Shown piece after piece: positions 1 through 9,041 of a stretch of 64,000 nt of DNA; within the stretch, counting starts at the first letter, position 1, and the number at the start of each line of letters is the position of its first letter. The notes beneath the pieces are model-generated. The model searched no databases and had not been told where the DNA came from. It saw nothing but the letters and a program-made list of their open reading frames with translations. The stretch is from Alphaproteobacteria bacterium. GTDB taxonomy: Bacteria > Pseudomonadota > Alphaproteobacteria > Rs-D84 > CACZYB01. The position numbers and the translations under genes are program-made. The stretch is from contig JAEDDP010000004.1 in NCBI GenBank assembly GCA_016297965.1, positions 1 through 64,000 on the forward strand. The letters run 5' to 3'.

Positions 1-126
1 GAAGATTTCCACTTTTGTGGCAAAAAAGTTTTCAAAAATAAACCTTATTGTTTGGAACATTGTGCTTTGGCGTATACAAATTCTGCCTCTCAATCAGAGG
101 AAAAAGAGGTTGAAACTCGGGAATAA
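1..126 (+). CDS. gcrA: GcrA cell cycle regulator, C-terminal fragment (5' end outside window)
   Basis: Only the last 41 residues are visible; the reading frame is open at base 1 and stops with TAA at 124-126. The fragment reads FHFCGKKVF, then KPYCLEHCALAY, the Cys/His-rich end typical of GcrA. Visible Cys are at fragment positions 6, 17 and 21, with His at 20. In Caulobacter GcrA binds sigma70-RNA polymerase and activates promoters carrying methylated GANTC sites, timing the cell cycle. The family is essentially restricted to Alphaproteobacteria, so this fragment is the best taxonomic marker in the window. The short tail after the motif is acidic. The identification is strong despite the truncation. 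Confidence 0.85.
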   Translation, partial: EDFHFCGKKVFKNKPYCLEHCALAYTNSASQSEEKEVETRE

Positions 127-146
127 TTTTTTTTTAAGGAAAGGGT

Positions 147-2774
147 ATGGAGGGAGTAAAAACTTTTTGGTTGGTAAACAGTGTTTACAGTGATGTGAAG
201 GAGTTTCACTTTGCATCCGATGATGCTGTGTTTGTTGTCTATTTTAAGGATGACAAGCCAATATTTGTTTTGGATAATACTTGTGATATCGTTTCCCCAA
301 ATAATCTTTTACTCATTGAACCGTTGCCGGAAGATTTTGGTAAAAAAAATCCCAACACAAAATGGGACGCAATCCTTAAAAATAAATTTAATGTTGATCC
401 AATAAAGGTTCGTCCAAAGGAAAATACTAAATATAAAAAGCTGGATATAAGTTATACTTCGCTTTCCGATTATGATGAATTTTCAAAAAATCAAACCGAC
501 GATTTACTTTCAAAAATTTTGCAAAAAAAAGAGGCACTTTCCCTTGAAAATGCCTACGACCGTGAGGCGGAAAACCTTCTTCAATATAATAAATCTACCC
601 AGACAATAGAAAAGGCTTCTGTGACATTGGAAAATTTAAAAAAGAAAATTTTAAATATTTCAAAAAGGTTGAAAAGGCAAAAGGAAGCCGAAGAAAAAAA
701 TCCAGAAAAAATTGATGAAGAATTAAAGCAGGAGCTTGTAAAGAAGCTTTACGATAACACCGAAAAGTTAAAAAGGACTGAACGTCGTATAAAGCGAGCC
801 AAAAAACGGGCGGAGGCGTCCTTTGAAGATTTGTCATTAAAGCGTGTTCAGATACAGGAAATTAAAAATCGTATGGTTTCAAAATCGGTAAAAATTGAAC
901 CTGAAAATGCGGAGGTTTTTACTTCTCACGAAAATGAACCGCAAAGGATTCTTGAAAAATATAATGTTGAGGATTCGCAACCTATAATAAATAATAAAGA
1001 TGAAAAAATATTGCAAAATCAAGATGTTAACGATAGGAAAATAGAAGAATTGACAACTGAAAAATTAAGTGATAAGAATGTTACAGGAGATATTTTAAGG
1101 ACTGAAATGTCTGCAAAGGAGAATAATATTATGGTTAAAGATACAGAAAAAAACATAAAAAATACAACAGAATTCAAACCACCATTTGTTGATGATACTG
1201 CAAATGAAAATACAAATACAAATTCTGATATAAGGTTTGCTAAAAAGACAAGTACTATTGATGACAAGTATAAAAAGGTTTGGATGTATGTTGCATCAAT
1301 ACTTGTATCTCTTGTTATTGTGTTTGGTTTATTCTTCTTTTTAAGCGGAAGTGATGAAGGTCAGAATACAAACAACTTCAATTCAAACTATGTTGAGCAA
1401 AATTATGTGGAGGAGGCTGTTGAGGAAACTTCTGCACCAATAGCTGATGATGAACCTTCTGTTTCTGAACCTGTTGTTGAAGAAACACCGGTTGAACCAA
1501 ATGTTGAAACTCCTGTTGATGACGAACCTTATTATGAAGAAGAGGTTGAAGAAGAAGTTGTTGTTGCTCCAAAGCCTGCTCCTGTTATTACAAAACCAAC
1601 TCCTAAAAAGGCGGTTGTTGCAACGGTAAAGAAAAGCACACCAAAACCTGCTCCAAAGAAGACGGCTGTAAAACCACAGGTTGTTGCGAATGTTCCAGAA
1701 GAAAGTGATGATGATTATCAAGATGAAAAGAAATTATCAACATTTGATTTGGTAAAGAAGGAATATGTGGATAATGTTTTAGCTGGTGATGAATATATAA
1801 CTCTTTTAAATGATTTAAAAAATAGTTTCTTTACAATGGAAGATGATGAAAAAATCGCCCAACTTGAAACAATGAATCATTATTGGAATAATTTCAGAAA
1901 CGCCGTTTACGACGCATATTATGAAAATGATTACACTTTGAAATCTGGTATTAACTACGAAGAATATGCAAACGACGAATATCTATTAAGAATCTATACA
2001 AATGCATACAATGATTTCTTTGAATATATTGTAAACGAATTTGTTATGACATACGAATATGCCGACGGTACAGCAACAGATTTGTATCAATCAATAGAAG
2101 ATGAACTTCAAGTTCTTGGTAAACCATTGGCAAAACTTGAATTATTGGCAAAGGTTTACAATGCAGTTCAAGCACAGGGTGGCCCATCCGCAGTTCTTTC
2201 TGCGATTGCAAAAAAGGATGAAAACGAAGAACCTGTTGATAATGCTGAAATAGAAGCAGAACTTCTTCCTGTGGTTTACGAATATTCAGAAGAAACAACT
2301 GTGTACTATGTTGATGAGGATTCGTCCGAACCAGCCACAACTCCAACTGCTATCATTTCGGAGGAAGAAGATTTTGTTTCATCCGATGCTGATGATGACT
2401 ATGATGAAGATATGGAAGATGTTGAATATACAACAAATGTTGAAGATGAAACAGTAATTGGCGACAATGATGATGAAGATTCTTCATTTACATCTGATGA
2501 TGAGGATACAGAAACTGTTGTTGCTCCGCTTTCTGCTGAAACAGAAGAAGTTGTTTATGAAGAAGATGCAACGGATGAACCTAAACAATTAGAAGTTGTT
2601 ATAGAAGATGACGAAGAAGTTGCATCAATGCCAGAAAACGAAGAAAGTGAAGAAATAATTGATGATGATGTTGAATATGCTGATGAAGATGAAGCAGATG
2701 ACGAATATTATGATGACGATGATATGGAACTTTCAGATTCTGATGATGACTATTATGAAGAAAGTGTTCTTTAA
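147..2774 (+). CDS. Large acidic single-pass membrane protein of unknown function
   Basis: I do not recognise this 875-residue protein. In order it has a small N-terminal region (about 1-100), a Lys/Glu-rich likely coiled coil (about 120-250), a polar linker, and one hydrophobic segment at about 378-401. A Pro/Val/Glu/Lys-rich repeat stretch (about 425-510) follows, then a possibly folded block (about 530-720) and a very acidic Asp/Glu tail (about 725-875). There is no signal peptide, so the N-terminal half is probably cytoplasmic and the acidic half periplasmic; this is inference. The ATG follows an AAGGAAAGGG stretch. It lies 20 bp behind gcrA and may be cotranscribed with it. Its stop is one base from the convergent ftsB-like gene. 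Confidence 0.75.
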   Translation: MEGVKTFWLVNSVYSDVKEFHFASDDAVFVVYFKDDKPIFVLDNTCDIVSPNNLLLIEPLPEDFGKKNPNTKWDAILKNKFNVDPIKVRPKENTKYKKLDISYTSLSDYDEFSKNQTDDLLSKILQKKEALSLENAYDREAENLLQYNKSTQTIEKASVTLENLKKKILNISKRLKRQKEAEEKNPEKIDEELKQELVKKLYDNTEKLKRTERRIKRAKKRAEASFEDLSLKRVQIQEIKNRMVSKSVKIEPENAEVFTSHENEPQRILEKYNVEDSQPIINNKDEKILQNQDVNDRKIEELTTEKLSDKNVTGDILRTEMSAKENNIMVKDTEKNIKNTTEFKPPFVDDTANENTNTNSDIRFAKKTSTIDDKYKKVWMYVASILVSLVIVFGLFFFLSGSDEGQNTNNFNSNYVEQNYVEEAVEETSAPIADDEPSVSEPVVEETPVEPNVETPVDDEPYYEEEVEEEVVVAPKPAPVITKPTPKKAVVATVKKSTPKPAPKKTAVKPQVVANVPEESDDDYQDEKKLSTFDLVKKEYVDNVLAGDEYITLLNDLKNSFFTMEDDEKIAQLETMNHYWNNFRNAVYDAYYENDYTLKSGINYEEYANDEYLLRIYTNAYNDFFEYIVNEFVMTYEYADGTATDLYQSIEDELQVLGKPLAKLELLAKVYNAVQAQGGPSAVLSAIAKKDENEEPVDNAEIEAELLPVVYEYSEETTVYYVDEDSSEPATTPTAIISEEEDFVSSDADDDYDEDMEDVEYTTNVEDETVIGDNDDEDSSFTSDDEDTETVVAPLSAETEEVVYEEDATDEPKQLEVVIEDDEEVASMPENEESEEIIDDDVEYADEDEADDEYYDDDDMELSDSDDDYYEESVL

Positions 2775-2775
2775 T

Positions 2776-3072
2776 TCACTGAATAATGATAAAATAATTA
2801 CTTGGGATTTTATTTAGTTTTTTGACTGTTTCTTTTTCTGCAATATCAATATTTATAACGGATGTATCGCCCAACAAATTAACCTCATTTAAAAGCCTTT
2901 GTTTTTCTTTGGCTTTTTTATTTTGTTTTTTTGCTAATGTATTGATTAAAGATTTTTGTTTCAAATAATTGAAAATACTGTATTTTCCACTTAAAAGATT
3001 TATAGTGCAAACTATTGCAACTAAAACAATAACTACCTTAAAAATTTTTATAAAATAACTATCAGTATACAT
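2776..3072 (-). CDS. Septum formation initiator, FtsB/DivIC-like
   Basis: This 98-residue protein has the FtsB/DivIC layout: a short cytoplasmic N-terminus, one membrane segment at about 9-28, a periplasmic coiled coil rich in Lys/Glu/Asn (about 33-65), and a small terminal domain. The end resembles the family pattern of a leucine- and asparagine-rich turn followed by a hydrophobic PSNYFIII strand. FtsB-type proteins bridge FtsL and FtsQ in the divisome. In many alphaproteobacteria the gene sits next to eno; here it is alone, convergent with the gene before it and divergent from dusB. Similarity is judged from architecture and a short motif, so the family call is good but the exact subfamily is not certain. 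Confidence 0.65.
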   Translation of the reverse strand: MYTDSYFIKIFKVVIVLVAIVCTINLLSGKYSIFNYLKQKSLINTLAKKQNKKAKEKQRLLNEVNLLGDTSVINIDIAEKETVKKLNKIPSNYFIIIQ

Positions 3073-3141
3073 TTTTTATTTGTTTTTAAATCCTTACTAC
3101 TTTAATATATCATAAAATAAAAGATTAGACAAGAGGCTATT

Positions 3142-4140
3142 TTGTTAAAAAGTTTAAAGATAAAAAACATTGAAATAAAAAATCCTGTGATTTTGGCACC
3201 TCAGGCAGGAATTACCGATGTTCCATTCCGAAATTTGGTGGCAGAGTTTGGAGGTAATGAATATTCAACATCGCTGACCGTATCCGAAATGGTTCCATCT
3301 GCATCACAGGTTTATTTATTAAATAAGAAAAAAACGGACAAGGTCAAACGTTTATATGAAAAATATAATTCAAATACATTAACTTCGGTTCAAATTTTTG
3401 GAAATGATCCTGATTTAATGGGGGAAAGTGCAAAAATAAATGAAGAACTTGGTGCGGACATTATTGATATAAATATGGGGTGTCCGGTGAACAAAATTGT
3501 CCGTAATGGTTGCGGTTCCGATTTGATGCGAAACCCAGAACTTGCCGAAAAAATAATAAAAAAAGTGGTGTCTTCCGTATCAATTCCGGTAAGTGTTAAA
3601 ATTCGGACCGGTTGGGATTGCGAACATAAGGTAGCCCCATCTTTTGCAAAAATGATTGAAAATGCCGGTGCTTCGTTTATTACGGTTCATGGCCGTACCC
3701 GAAGTCAACTATATTCAGGGACTGTTGATTTGGATACAATAAAAAAGGTAAAGGAAGCCGTTTCAATTCCGGTAATTGGAAATGGCGATATTTTTACTCC
3801 TCTTGATGCAAAAAAAATGCTTGAATATACTGGTGTTGATGGGATTATGGTTGGTCGTGGAATTTATGGCGCACCATGGTTCCTTTACCACATCATTTAT
3901 TTTTTGAAAACAGGGAATTTATTGCTGGAACCAAGTATTGCTGAAAAAAAGGAAATTTTGCTTAAACATCTTCATATGATGATTGAATATTATGGCGAAA
4001 AGACCGGTATGTTTAACGCGCGAAAACATATTGCCTGGTATTCAAAAGGTCTTCGTAATTCGGCGGAATTTCGTAATTTTGTAAATAATTCCCAATCAAT
4101 GGCAGAGGTTTACGATTATATTGAGAAGTTATTCAAATAA
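3142..4140 (+). CDS. dusB: tRNA-dihydrouridine synthase B (DusB)
   Basis: This FMN enzyme reduces specific uridines in tRNA to dihydrouridine. The 332-residue length fits the family. Visible motifs are APQAGITDVPFR (residues 19-30), DINMGCPVNK with the conserved catalytic Cys at 114, VKIRTGW, the FMN-phosphate motif VHGRTRSQ, and GNGDI followed by GIMVGRGIYGAPW. The chosen start is TTG at 3142, because AGAGG lies five bases upstream and the protein then begins exactly as DusB proteins do (LKIKNIEIKNPVILAP). It starts 69 bp from the divergent ftsB-like gene. In many alphaproteobacteria dusB precedes ntrB/ntrC, but here rodZ follows after a 94-bp gap. Confidence 0.93.
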   Translation: MLKSLKIKNIEIKNPVILAPQAGITDVPFRNLVAEFGGNEYSTSLTVSEMVPSASQVYLLNKKKTDKVKRLYEKYNSNTLTSVQIFGNDPDLMGESAKINEELGADIIDINMGCPVNKIVRNGCGSDLMRNPELAEKIIKKVVSSVSIPVSVKIRTGWDCEHKVAPSFAKMIENAGASFITVHGRTRSQLYSGTVDLDTIKKVKEAVSIPVIGNGDIFTPLDAKKMLEYTGVDGIMVGRGIYGAPWFLYHIIYFLKTGNLLLEPSIAEKKEILLKHLHMMIEYYGEKTGMFNARKHIAWYSKGLRNSAEFRNFVNNSQSMAEVYDYIEKLFK

Positions 4141-4165
4141 ATTTTTCTAAAATCTCATAAAAATG

Positions 4166-4194
4166 TTGATTCCTTAAAAAAATAATTGTACTCT
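4166..4194 (+). promoter_or_regulatory. Candidate sigma70 promoter for rodZ-hisS-prfA
   Basis: TTGATT at 4166-4171 and TACTCT at 4189-4194 are 17 bp apart, about 40 bp before the rodZ start. The -10 is a weak match. A GATTC (GANTC) site overlaps the -35. Confidence 0.35.
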
Positions 4195-4234
4195 TCTGAT
4201 AAGTACTAAAAATTAAGTGAAAACGAGGGCTTAA

Positions 4235-5356
4235 ATGGGATACAACGAAAAGGAATTACAGGAAAAACTTCAAAAAGAAAAGGAAAATATCATCCTTCCA
4301 CCCAAAAAGGAAACTGTTGGTGATATTTTAAAAAATAAAAGACAGGAGCAGGGGCTTTCCCTTGATAAAATTTCATCGGATTTGCGAATAAAATCCCAGT
4401 ATTTACAGGCTCTTGAAGAAAATCGTTTCAATGCTCTTCCTGGTTCTGCTTATGTGATTGGTTTTATAAAATCCTATGCATCTTATTTAAATTTGAACTC
4501 TGCGGATATAATTTCCATTTATAAACAGGAAACAGCTTCCTCATCGTTAAGTGATATGAGTTTGATTGAGGATGAAAATTCACTTATCCGCGATCCAGTG
4601 ATTAACAGTAATCATATTATCATTGGAAGTGTTGTTGTTTTAGTTGGTATTTTGTTTATTTACCTTGTAAATAATCGTTCAAATGACGATGTTGCAACTG
4701 TGAAATCAGAGGCTGAGGTTGTTGAAATGTCTGAAACACCATCATCTGACAATTTGGAAATTTCCTTGCCATCAACAAATATTTCAACATCCGAGGTTGG
4801 TTTAGATGCTGATATTGATTTGGTTTCAACACTTGAAAAAAAGGATGTAAATGAAACGTCTGTTCCCGAATATTTTGAAACAAAAATTGACAGCGTGAAA
4901 ATTGAAACTCCGGAACAACCAACTGAAACTGTTGCTGATAATGAAAAGGTTGGGGAAGATACAGCAACAACTGAGCAATCCACACCTGAAATTTCAACTG
5001 GCCGTGAATACGGTCTTGCAAACAAAGACGATGCTGAAATTTATGTAAAGGCCACAAAAAAGATTTGGATAAAACTTAAAAAAGATGGTCTTTATAAGTA
5101 TGATAGTGAACTTGGTGATGTTGGTACAGGAAGTTCCGTTTTTGAAACAATTCTTGAACCGGGTGATATTTACTACATTCCAAATGGTGAAAATTATTAT
5201 TTAACAATTGGTAATGCACAAGGTATTGATATTTATGCCGATGGCGAGCTAATTAAACCTTTATCAACCAAGGAAGTTTCCCGTCACAATATTGAAATGA
5301 ATGTTGAAAAACTTAAAAACGGAACTGCATATATAAGAAACAGGGTAATTGAATAA
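4235..5356 (+). CDS. rodZ: RodZ-like cytoskeletal membrane protein (HTH_25 plus DUF4115)
   Basis: RodZ links the MreB cytoskeleton to the cell-wall machinery and helps set rod shape. This 373-residue protein has the expected order. A helix-turn-helix domain of the RodZ type spans about 28-97 and includes LPGSAYVIGFIKSYASYL. One membrane segment lies at 127-146, an acidic Ser/Thr/Glu periplasmic linker at about 150-270, and a C-terminal beta domain of DUF4115 type at about 275-360. It ends one base before the hisS ATG, so the two are surely cotranscribed. The linkage rodZ-hisS-prfA joins shape control to translation genes; ispG, the usual partner in other alphaproteobacteria, is absent here. 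Confidence 0.85.
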   Translation: MGYNEKELQEKLQKEKENIILPPKKETVGDILKNKRQEQGLSLDKISSDLRIKSQYLQALEENRFNALPGSAYVIGFIKSYASYLNLNSADIISIYKQETASSSLSDMSLIEDENSLIRDPVINSNHIIIGSVVVLVGILFIYLVNNRSNDDVATVKSEAEVVEMSETPSSDNLEISLPSTNISTSEVGLDADIDLVSTLEKKDVNETSVPEYFETKIDSVKIETPEQPTETVADNEKVGEDTATTEQSTPEISTGREYGLANKDDAEIYVKATKKIWIKLKKDGLYKYDSELGDVGTGSSVFETILEPGDIYYIPNGENYYLTIGNAQGIDIYADGELIKPLSTKEVSRHNIEMNVEKLKNGTAYIRNRVIE

Positions 5357-5357
5357 T

Positions 5358-6725
5358 ATGTCAAAAAACAAAATAAATACAAAGGTTTTATCTGGATTTG
5401 TTGAACTTTTGCCTCAACAACAACTAACCTTTGATACTATTAAAAATATTGTTGAAGCGTCTTACCGTTCATCCGGCTATGTTGCAATTGATACGCCGGT
5501 AATTGAAAAGTCTGAAATCTTGTTTGCAAAGGCTGGCGGTGATACGGAAAAACAGGTTTATCGTTTTTCAAAGGGGGATAATGATTTATCCCTTCGTTTT
5601 GATTTAACGGTTCCATTCGCCCGCTATGTTTCCGAACATTACAACGATTTATTTTTTCCTTTTAAACGTTATCATATTGCAAAGGTTTACCGTGGTGAAC
5701 GTGCACAAAAGGGGCGTTATCGTGAATTTTATCAGGCAGACATTGATGTTGTTGCGGAAAATGAGCTTTCTGTGATGTACGATGTGGATATTATTTCAAC
5801 CATTGCAAGCACTATTGAAAACCTTTCAAAGTTGTGTAATCTTGGTAATTTCAAAATGAAAATTTCCAACCGAAAAATTTGGGATGGATTTTTTGATGAA
5901 TTTTCAATTTCCGGCGAACAAAAGGCATCAATAATGAATATTATTGATAAAAAAGCAAAAATAACACCGGAAGTTTTTGATGCGGAGCTTTCTGAACGTG
6001 TGAAAAATTCAAATGTTGAACGTTTGATTAAGGAGCTATTTGAGCTTGAATTTATTCCAAATATTGGTGTTTCAATACCTGAAAAATACCATTCTGATTT
6101 TTCATTTTTGAGTGCAAACGAGAAAATGAAATCGGGTATTCGTGAACTTGAAACGGTTATAAAGTCATTGCAAACCATCGCAACCGATAAATTTATTATT
6201 GATTTATCAATCGTTCGCGGTCTTGATTATTACACTGGTACAGTTTTTGAAACCTTCCTTGATAATCATCCGGAATTTGGTTCGGTATCAAGTGGTGGTC
6301 GTTATGAAAACCTTTGTGATAACTACACCGATAAAAAGATTTGTGGTGTTGGTGGTTCAATCGGACTTTCCCGCCTTTTCGTTCCATTGATTGAAGATGG
6401 GGTAGTAACAAATATTGCACCTGGACTTGTTGATGTTTTGGTTATTCCACAAAACGAAAATTGTTATTTGATTGCAACCGAAATTAAAAATAAATTGTCC
6501 GAAGGTTTAGTAAATATTTGTAAAACTTCCATCATTTATGAAAACAAAAAGTTTAAAAAATTGATGGAATATGCAAATAAAGTTGGTGCAAAATTTGTTG
6601 TAATTGTTGGTGATGATGAAGTGAAAAACAATGCCTTCACATTGAAAAATATGCAATCCGGAGAACAGGTTGCATTACCAATAAATGATATGCTTAATGA
6701 ATTAAAGAAAAATTTTAATAGATAA
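5358..6725 (+). CDS. hisS: Histidine--tRNA ligase
   Basis: HisRS charges tRNA-His with histidine in the cytoplasm. The class II motifs are clear: RFDLTVPFARY in the ATP/His pocket, motif 2 around YRGERAQKGRYREFYQ, and the His-specific LSIVRGLDYYTGTVFE segment with the following SGGRY. A C-terminal anticodon-binding domain covers about residues 355-455. I start it at the ATG one base after the rodZ stop; a TTG three codons upstream (5349) inside rodZ is possible but has poorer spacing to AGGG. It is followed 10 bp later by prfA. Length (455 residues) is normal for the family. Confidence 0.93.
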   Translation: MSKNKINTKVLSGFVELLPQQQLTFDTIKNIVEASYRSSGYVAIDTPVIEKSEILFAKAGGDTEKQVYRFSKGDNDLSLRFDLTVPFARYVSEHYNDLFFPFKRYHIAKVYRGERAQKGRYREFYQADIDVVAENELSVMYDVDIISTIASTIENLSKLCNLGNFKMKISNRKIWDGFFDEFSISGEQKASIMNIIDKKAKITPEVFDAELSERVKNSNVERLIKELFELEFIPNIGVSIPEKYHSDFSFLSANEKMKSGIRELETVIKSLQTIATDKFIIDLSIVRGLDYYTGTVFETFLDNHPEFGSVSSGGRYENLCDNYTDKKICGVGGSIGLSRLFVPLIEDGVVTNIAPGLVDVLVIPQNENCYLIATEIKNKLSEGLVNICKTSIIYENKKFKKLMEYANKVGAKFVVIVGDDEVKNNAFTLKNMQSGEQVALPINDMLNELKKNFNR

Positions 6726-6735
6726 AGGTAATATT

Positions 6736-7794
6736 ATGAATTTTGATGAAAAATTATTGCAATTAAAAGAAAAATATAAAGAACTTGAACAACTCCTTAT
6801 GGGAACATTTTCTGACCCAAAGGAAATGGCAAAAATTTCAAAGGAATATTCTGATTTAAAAGAAGTAATAGTTCTTGCCGATGAATATCTTAAAATGAAA
6901 AATGATATGGCACAGGCAGAAGAAATGATGAAGGATGATTCGTTAAAAGAAATTGCCGAAGCTGAATATTATGAATGTAAGGAAAAGATTCCGGAAATTG
7001 AAAAGCAAATAAAAATTGCATTACTTCCAAAGGATGAAGCGGATGATAAAAATGCCATTTTGGAAATTCGGGCCGGAACCGGTGGCGATGAAGCCGCAAT
7101 TTTTGCCGGTGATTTATTCAATATGTATAAATGCTATGCTGAATTAAAGGGATGGAACCTTGAAGTTATAAGCTATCACGAAAACGAAGCTGGCGGTTTT
7201 AAGGAAATTATTTCAAATATAACCGGTGCCGGTGTTTTCGGACGTCTTAAATTTGAATCCGGCGCCCATCGTGTGCAACGAGTTCCGGAAACAGAATCAC
7301 AGGGACGTGTACATACTTCCGCTGCAACCGTTGCTGTTATGCCAGAGGCGGAGGAGGTTGATATTGAAATCCTTGATAAAGATTTGCGTATTGATACCTA
7401 CCGTGCAAGTGGTGCTGGTGGTCAGCACGTTAACAAAACTGATTCTGCAATCCGTATTACCCACATTCCAACAAATACTGTTGTTCAATGTCAGGATGAA
7501 CGTTCCCAGTTTAAAAATAAGGAACGCGCAATGAAGATGCTTCGTTCAAAACTTTATGAGGCACAACGTCAAAAAATTGACAGTGAAAGAGCAGGGCTTC
7601 GTAAATCACAGGTTGGTACCGGCGACCGAAGTGATAAGATAAGAACATACAACTATCCGCAAAATCGTGTGACCGATCATCGTGTGAATTTAACATTATA
7701 TAAGTTAGATTATGTAATGCGTGGCGAGGCATTGGATGAAATCATTGATAAACTTATTACCGAAGATCAAATCCAAAGGTTGTCCGAGCTTTAA
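6736..7794 (+). CDS. prfA: Peptide chain release factor 1
   Basis: RF1 recognises UAA and UAG stop codons and triggers peptide release. The class I GGQ motif is at residues 228-230 within GAGGQHVNKTDSAIR. The RF1-type recognition loop reads RVPETESQGRVHTSAATVAVMPE in context, with PET where PAT is usual. The N-terminal coiled-coil domain (about 1-100) and the GTGGDEAA segment are present. Length 352 is typical. An AAGG lies 7 bases before the ATG. In many bacteria prmC, the methyltransferase for the GGQ glutamine, follows prfA; here it does not, and a new promoter for rplM follows instead. It is the last gene of the rodZ-hisS-prfA unit. Confidence 0.95.
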   Translation: MNFDEKLLQLKEKYKELEQLLMGTFSDPKEMAKISKEYSDLKEVIVLADEYLKMKNDMAQAEEMMKDDSLKEIAEAEYYECKEKIPEIEKQIKIALLPKDEADDKNAILEIRAGTGGDEAAIFAGDLFNMYKCYAELKGWNLEVISYHENEAGGFKEIISNITGAGVFGRLKFESGAHRVQRVPETESQGRVHTSAATVAVMPEAEEVDIEILDKDLRIDTYRASGAGGQHVNKTDSAIRITHIPTNTVVQCQDERSQFKNKERAMKMLRSKLYEAQRQKIDSERAGLRKSQVGTGDRSDKIRTYNYPQNRVTDHRVNLTLYKLDYVMRGEALDEIIDKLITEDQIQRLSEL

Positions 7795-7804
7795 TTTTGT
7801 ATAA

Positions 7805-7818
7805 GGTATTATAATACC
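7805..7818. repeat. Perfect 14-bp palindrome between prfA and the rplM promoter
   Basis: GGTATTATAATACC has two 7-base arms and no loop. It begins 10 bases after the prfA stop and ends 35 bases before the rplM -35. There is no U-run after it, so it is not a standard terminator. It could be an operator or chance in AT-rich DNA. Confidence 0.4.
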
Positions 7819-7853
7819 ATAGTAAGAAAAATCAAGAAAATCTCTTTATTTGC

Positions 7854-7881
7854 TTGACATTTGTATAAATTATTGTATTAT
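7854..7881 (+). promoter_or_regulatory. Sigma70-type promoter for rplM-rpsI-rpsT
   Basis: A perfect TTGACA (7854-7859) and TATTAT (7876-7881) are 16 bp apart, about 34 bp before the rplM ATG. This separates the ribosomal genes from prfA. Confidence 0.7.
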
Positions 7882-7914
7882 TTACACGTTTAACAAAACA
7901 AAAAGGCAAATAAA

Positions 7915-8388
7915 ATGGTTCAAAAAACATATTCTGCAAAACCATCAGAAGTAAATGCAAAATGGTATGTAATTGACGCCACAGACGTTGTTCTTGGTCG
8001 TCTTGCTGCTATTGTTGCAACATATCTTCGTGGTAAACATAAACCTACATACACACCAAACATTGATTGTGGTGATAACATAATCATCATCAATGCGGAA
8101 AAGGTTGGTATTACTGGAAACAAATTGGAAAACAACAAATTCTTCTGGCATACTGCATATATCGGCGGTATTAAGGAAAGACTTTGGGGTGCAATTCTTG
8201 GTGGTAAACATCCTGAAAGACTTATTATAAAGGCTGTTGAAAGAATGATTTCAAGAAATCCACTTGGTCGTCAACAAATGAAAAAACTTCATGTTTATGC
8301 GGGAAGTGAACATCCACATGCTGCACAAAAACCAGAAGTTCTTGATATTTCAAAAATGAACTCTAAAAACAAGAAAAGAGGTGCATAA
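7915..8388 (+). CDS. rplM: 50S ribosomal protein L13
   Basis: L13 is an early-assembling protein of the large subunit. The 157-residue sequence carries the typical start (KWYVIDATDVVLGRLAA), LRGKHKPTYTPN, and the AVERMISRNPLGRQQMKKL segment followed by YAGSEHPHAAQKPE. It overlaps rpsI by one base (TAATG), the usual tight rplM-rpsI coupling. AGGCAAATAAA precedes the ATG. A strong promoter lies just upstream. Confidence 0.97.
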   Translation: MVQKTYSAKPSEVNAKWYVIDATDVVLGRLAAIVATYLRGKHKPTYTPNIDCGDNIIIINAEKVGITGNKLENNKFFWHTAYIGGIKERLWGAILGGKHPERLIIKAVERMISRNPLGRQQMKKLHVYAGSEHPHAAQKPEVLDISKMNSKNKKRGA

Positions 8389-9008
8389 TGGTTGAAAAAA
8401 TTGAAAAAGTAGAAGCAGAAAACAAAGAAGTTGCTAAAAAGGCACCTGCAAAAAAGACTGCAACTAAAAAAACAACTACAAAGTCAGAAGTTAAGGTTGA
8501 AACTGTTAAAAAACCTCGTACAACAAAATCTGCAACACTTGCTGATGCTGGATTGACAGCTGTAAAGGCAACTGTTGAAAAGAAATCAGTTGAAAAAAAG
8601 GAAAAACCTGTTCGTGATGCACAGGGTCGTGTTTATGCAACTGGAAAAAGAAAAACTTCTATCGCACGTGTATGGATAAAGGCTGGTAAAGGTAAGATAA
8701 CAGTAAATGGAAAGGATTACGAAGAATATTTCCGTCGTCCAATCCTTCAAATGGTTATCAATCAACCTTTTGGTATTACAAAACGTGAAGGTGCATACGA
8801 TGTAGTTGCTTCTATCATCGGTGGTGGACTTTCCGGTCAAGCTGGTGCTCTTAAACATGGTATCAGTAAGGCTTTGGCTCTTTCAGAACCAGAATTAAGA
8901 TCAGTTATTAAACAAGCTGGCTTCTTAACTCGTGATTCAAGAGTTGTTGAAAGAAAGCACTACGGTCATAAAAAAGCTCGTCGTTCTTTCCAATTCTCTA
9001 AACGTTAG
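8388..9008 (+). CDS. rpsI: 30S ribosomal protein S9 with long Lys/Ala-rich N-terminal extension
   Basis: Residues from about 83 to 206 are a normal S9: YATGKRKTSIARVW, the FRRPILQMVINQPF segment, GGGLSGQAGALKHGISKAL, and the C-terminal KKARRSFQFSKR tail that contacts P-site tRNA. The first 80 or so residues are an extension rich in Lys, Ala, Thr and Glu (KKAPAKKTATKKTTTK and similar), like a histone-tail linker. Alphaproteobacterial S9 proteins often have a modest extension, but this one is long, giving 206 residues against about 130 in E. coli. The start is fixed by the TAATG overlap with rplM. Confidence 0.95.
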   Translation: MVEKIEKVEAENKEVAKKAPAKKTATKKTTTKSEVKVETVKKPRTTKSATLADAGLTAVKATVEKKSVEKKEKPVRDAQGRVYATGKRKTSIARVWIKAGKGKITVNGKDYEEYFRRPILQMVINQPFGITKREGAYDVVASIIGGGLSGQAGALKHGISKALALSEPELRSVIKQAGFLTRDSRVVERKHYGHKKARRSFQFSKR

Positions 9009-9041
9009 TAGTATAAAGTTAATATTAGAAAGGATAAAAAA

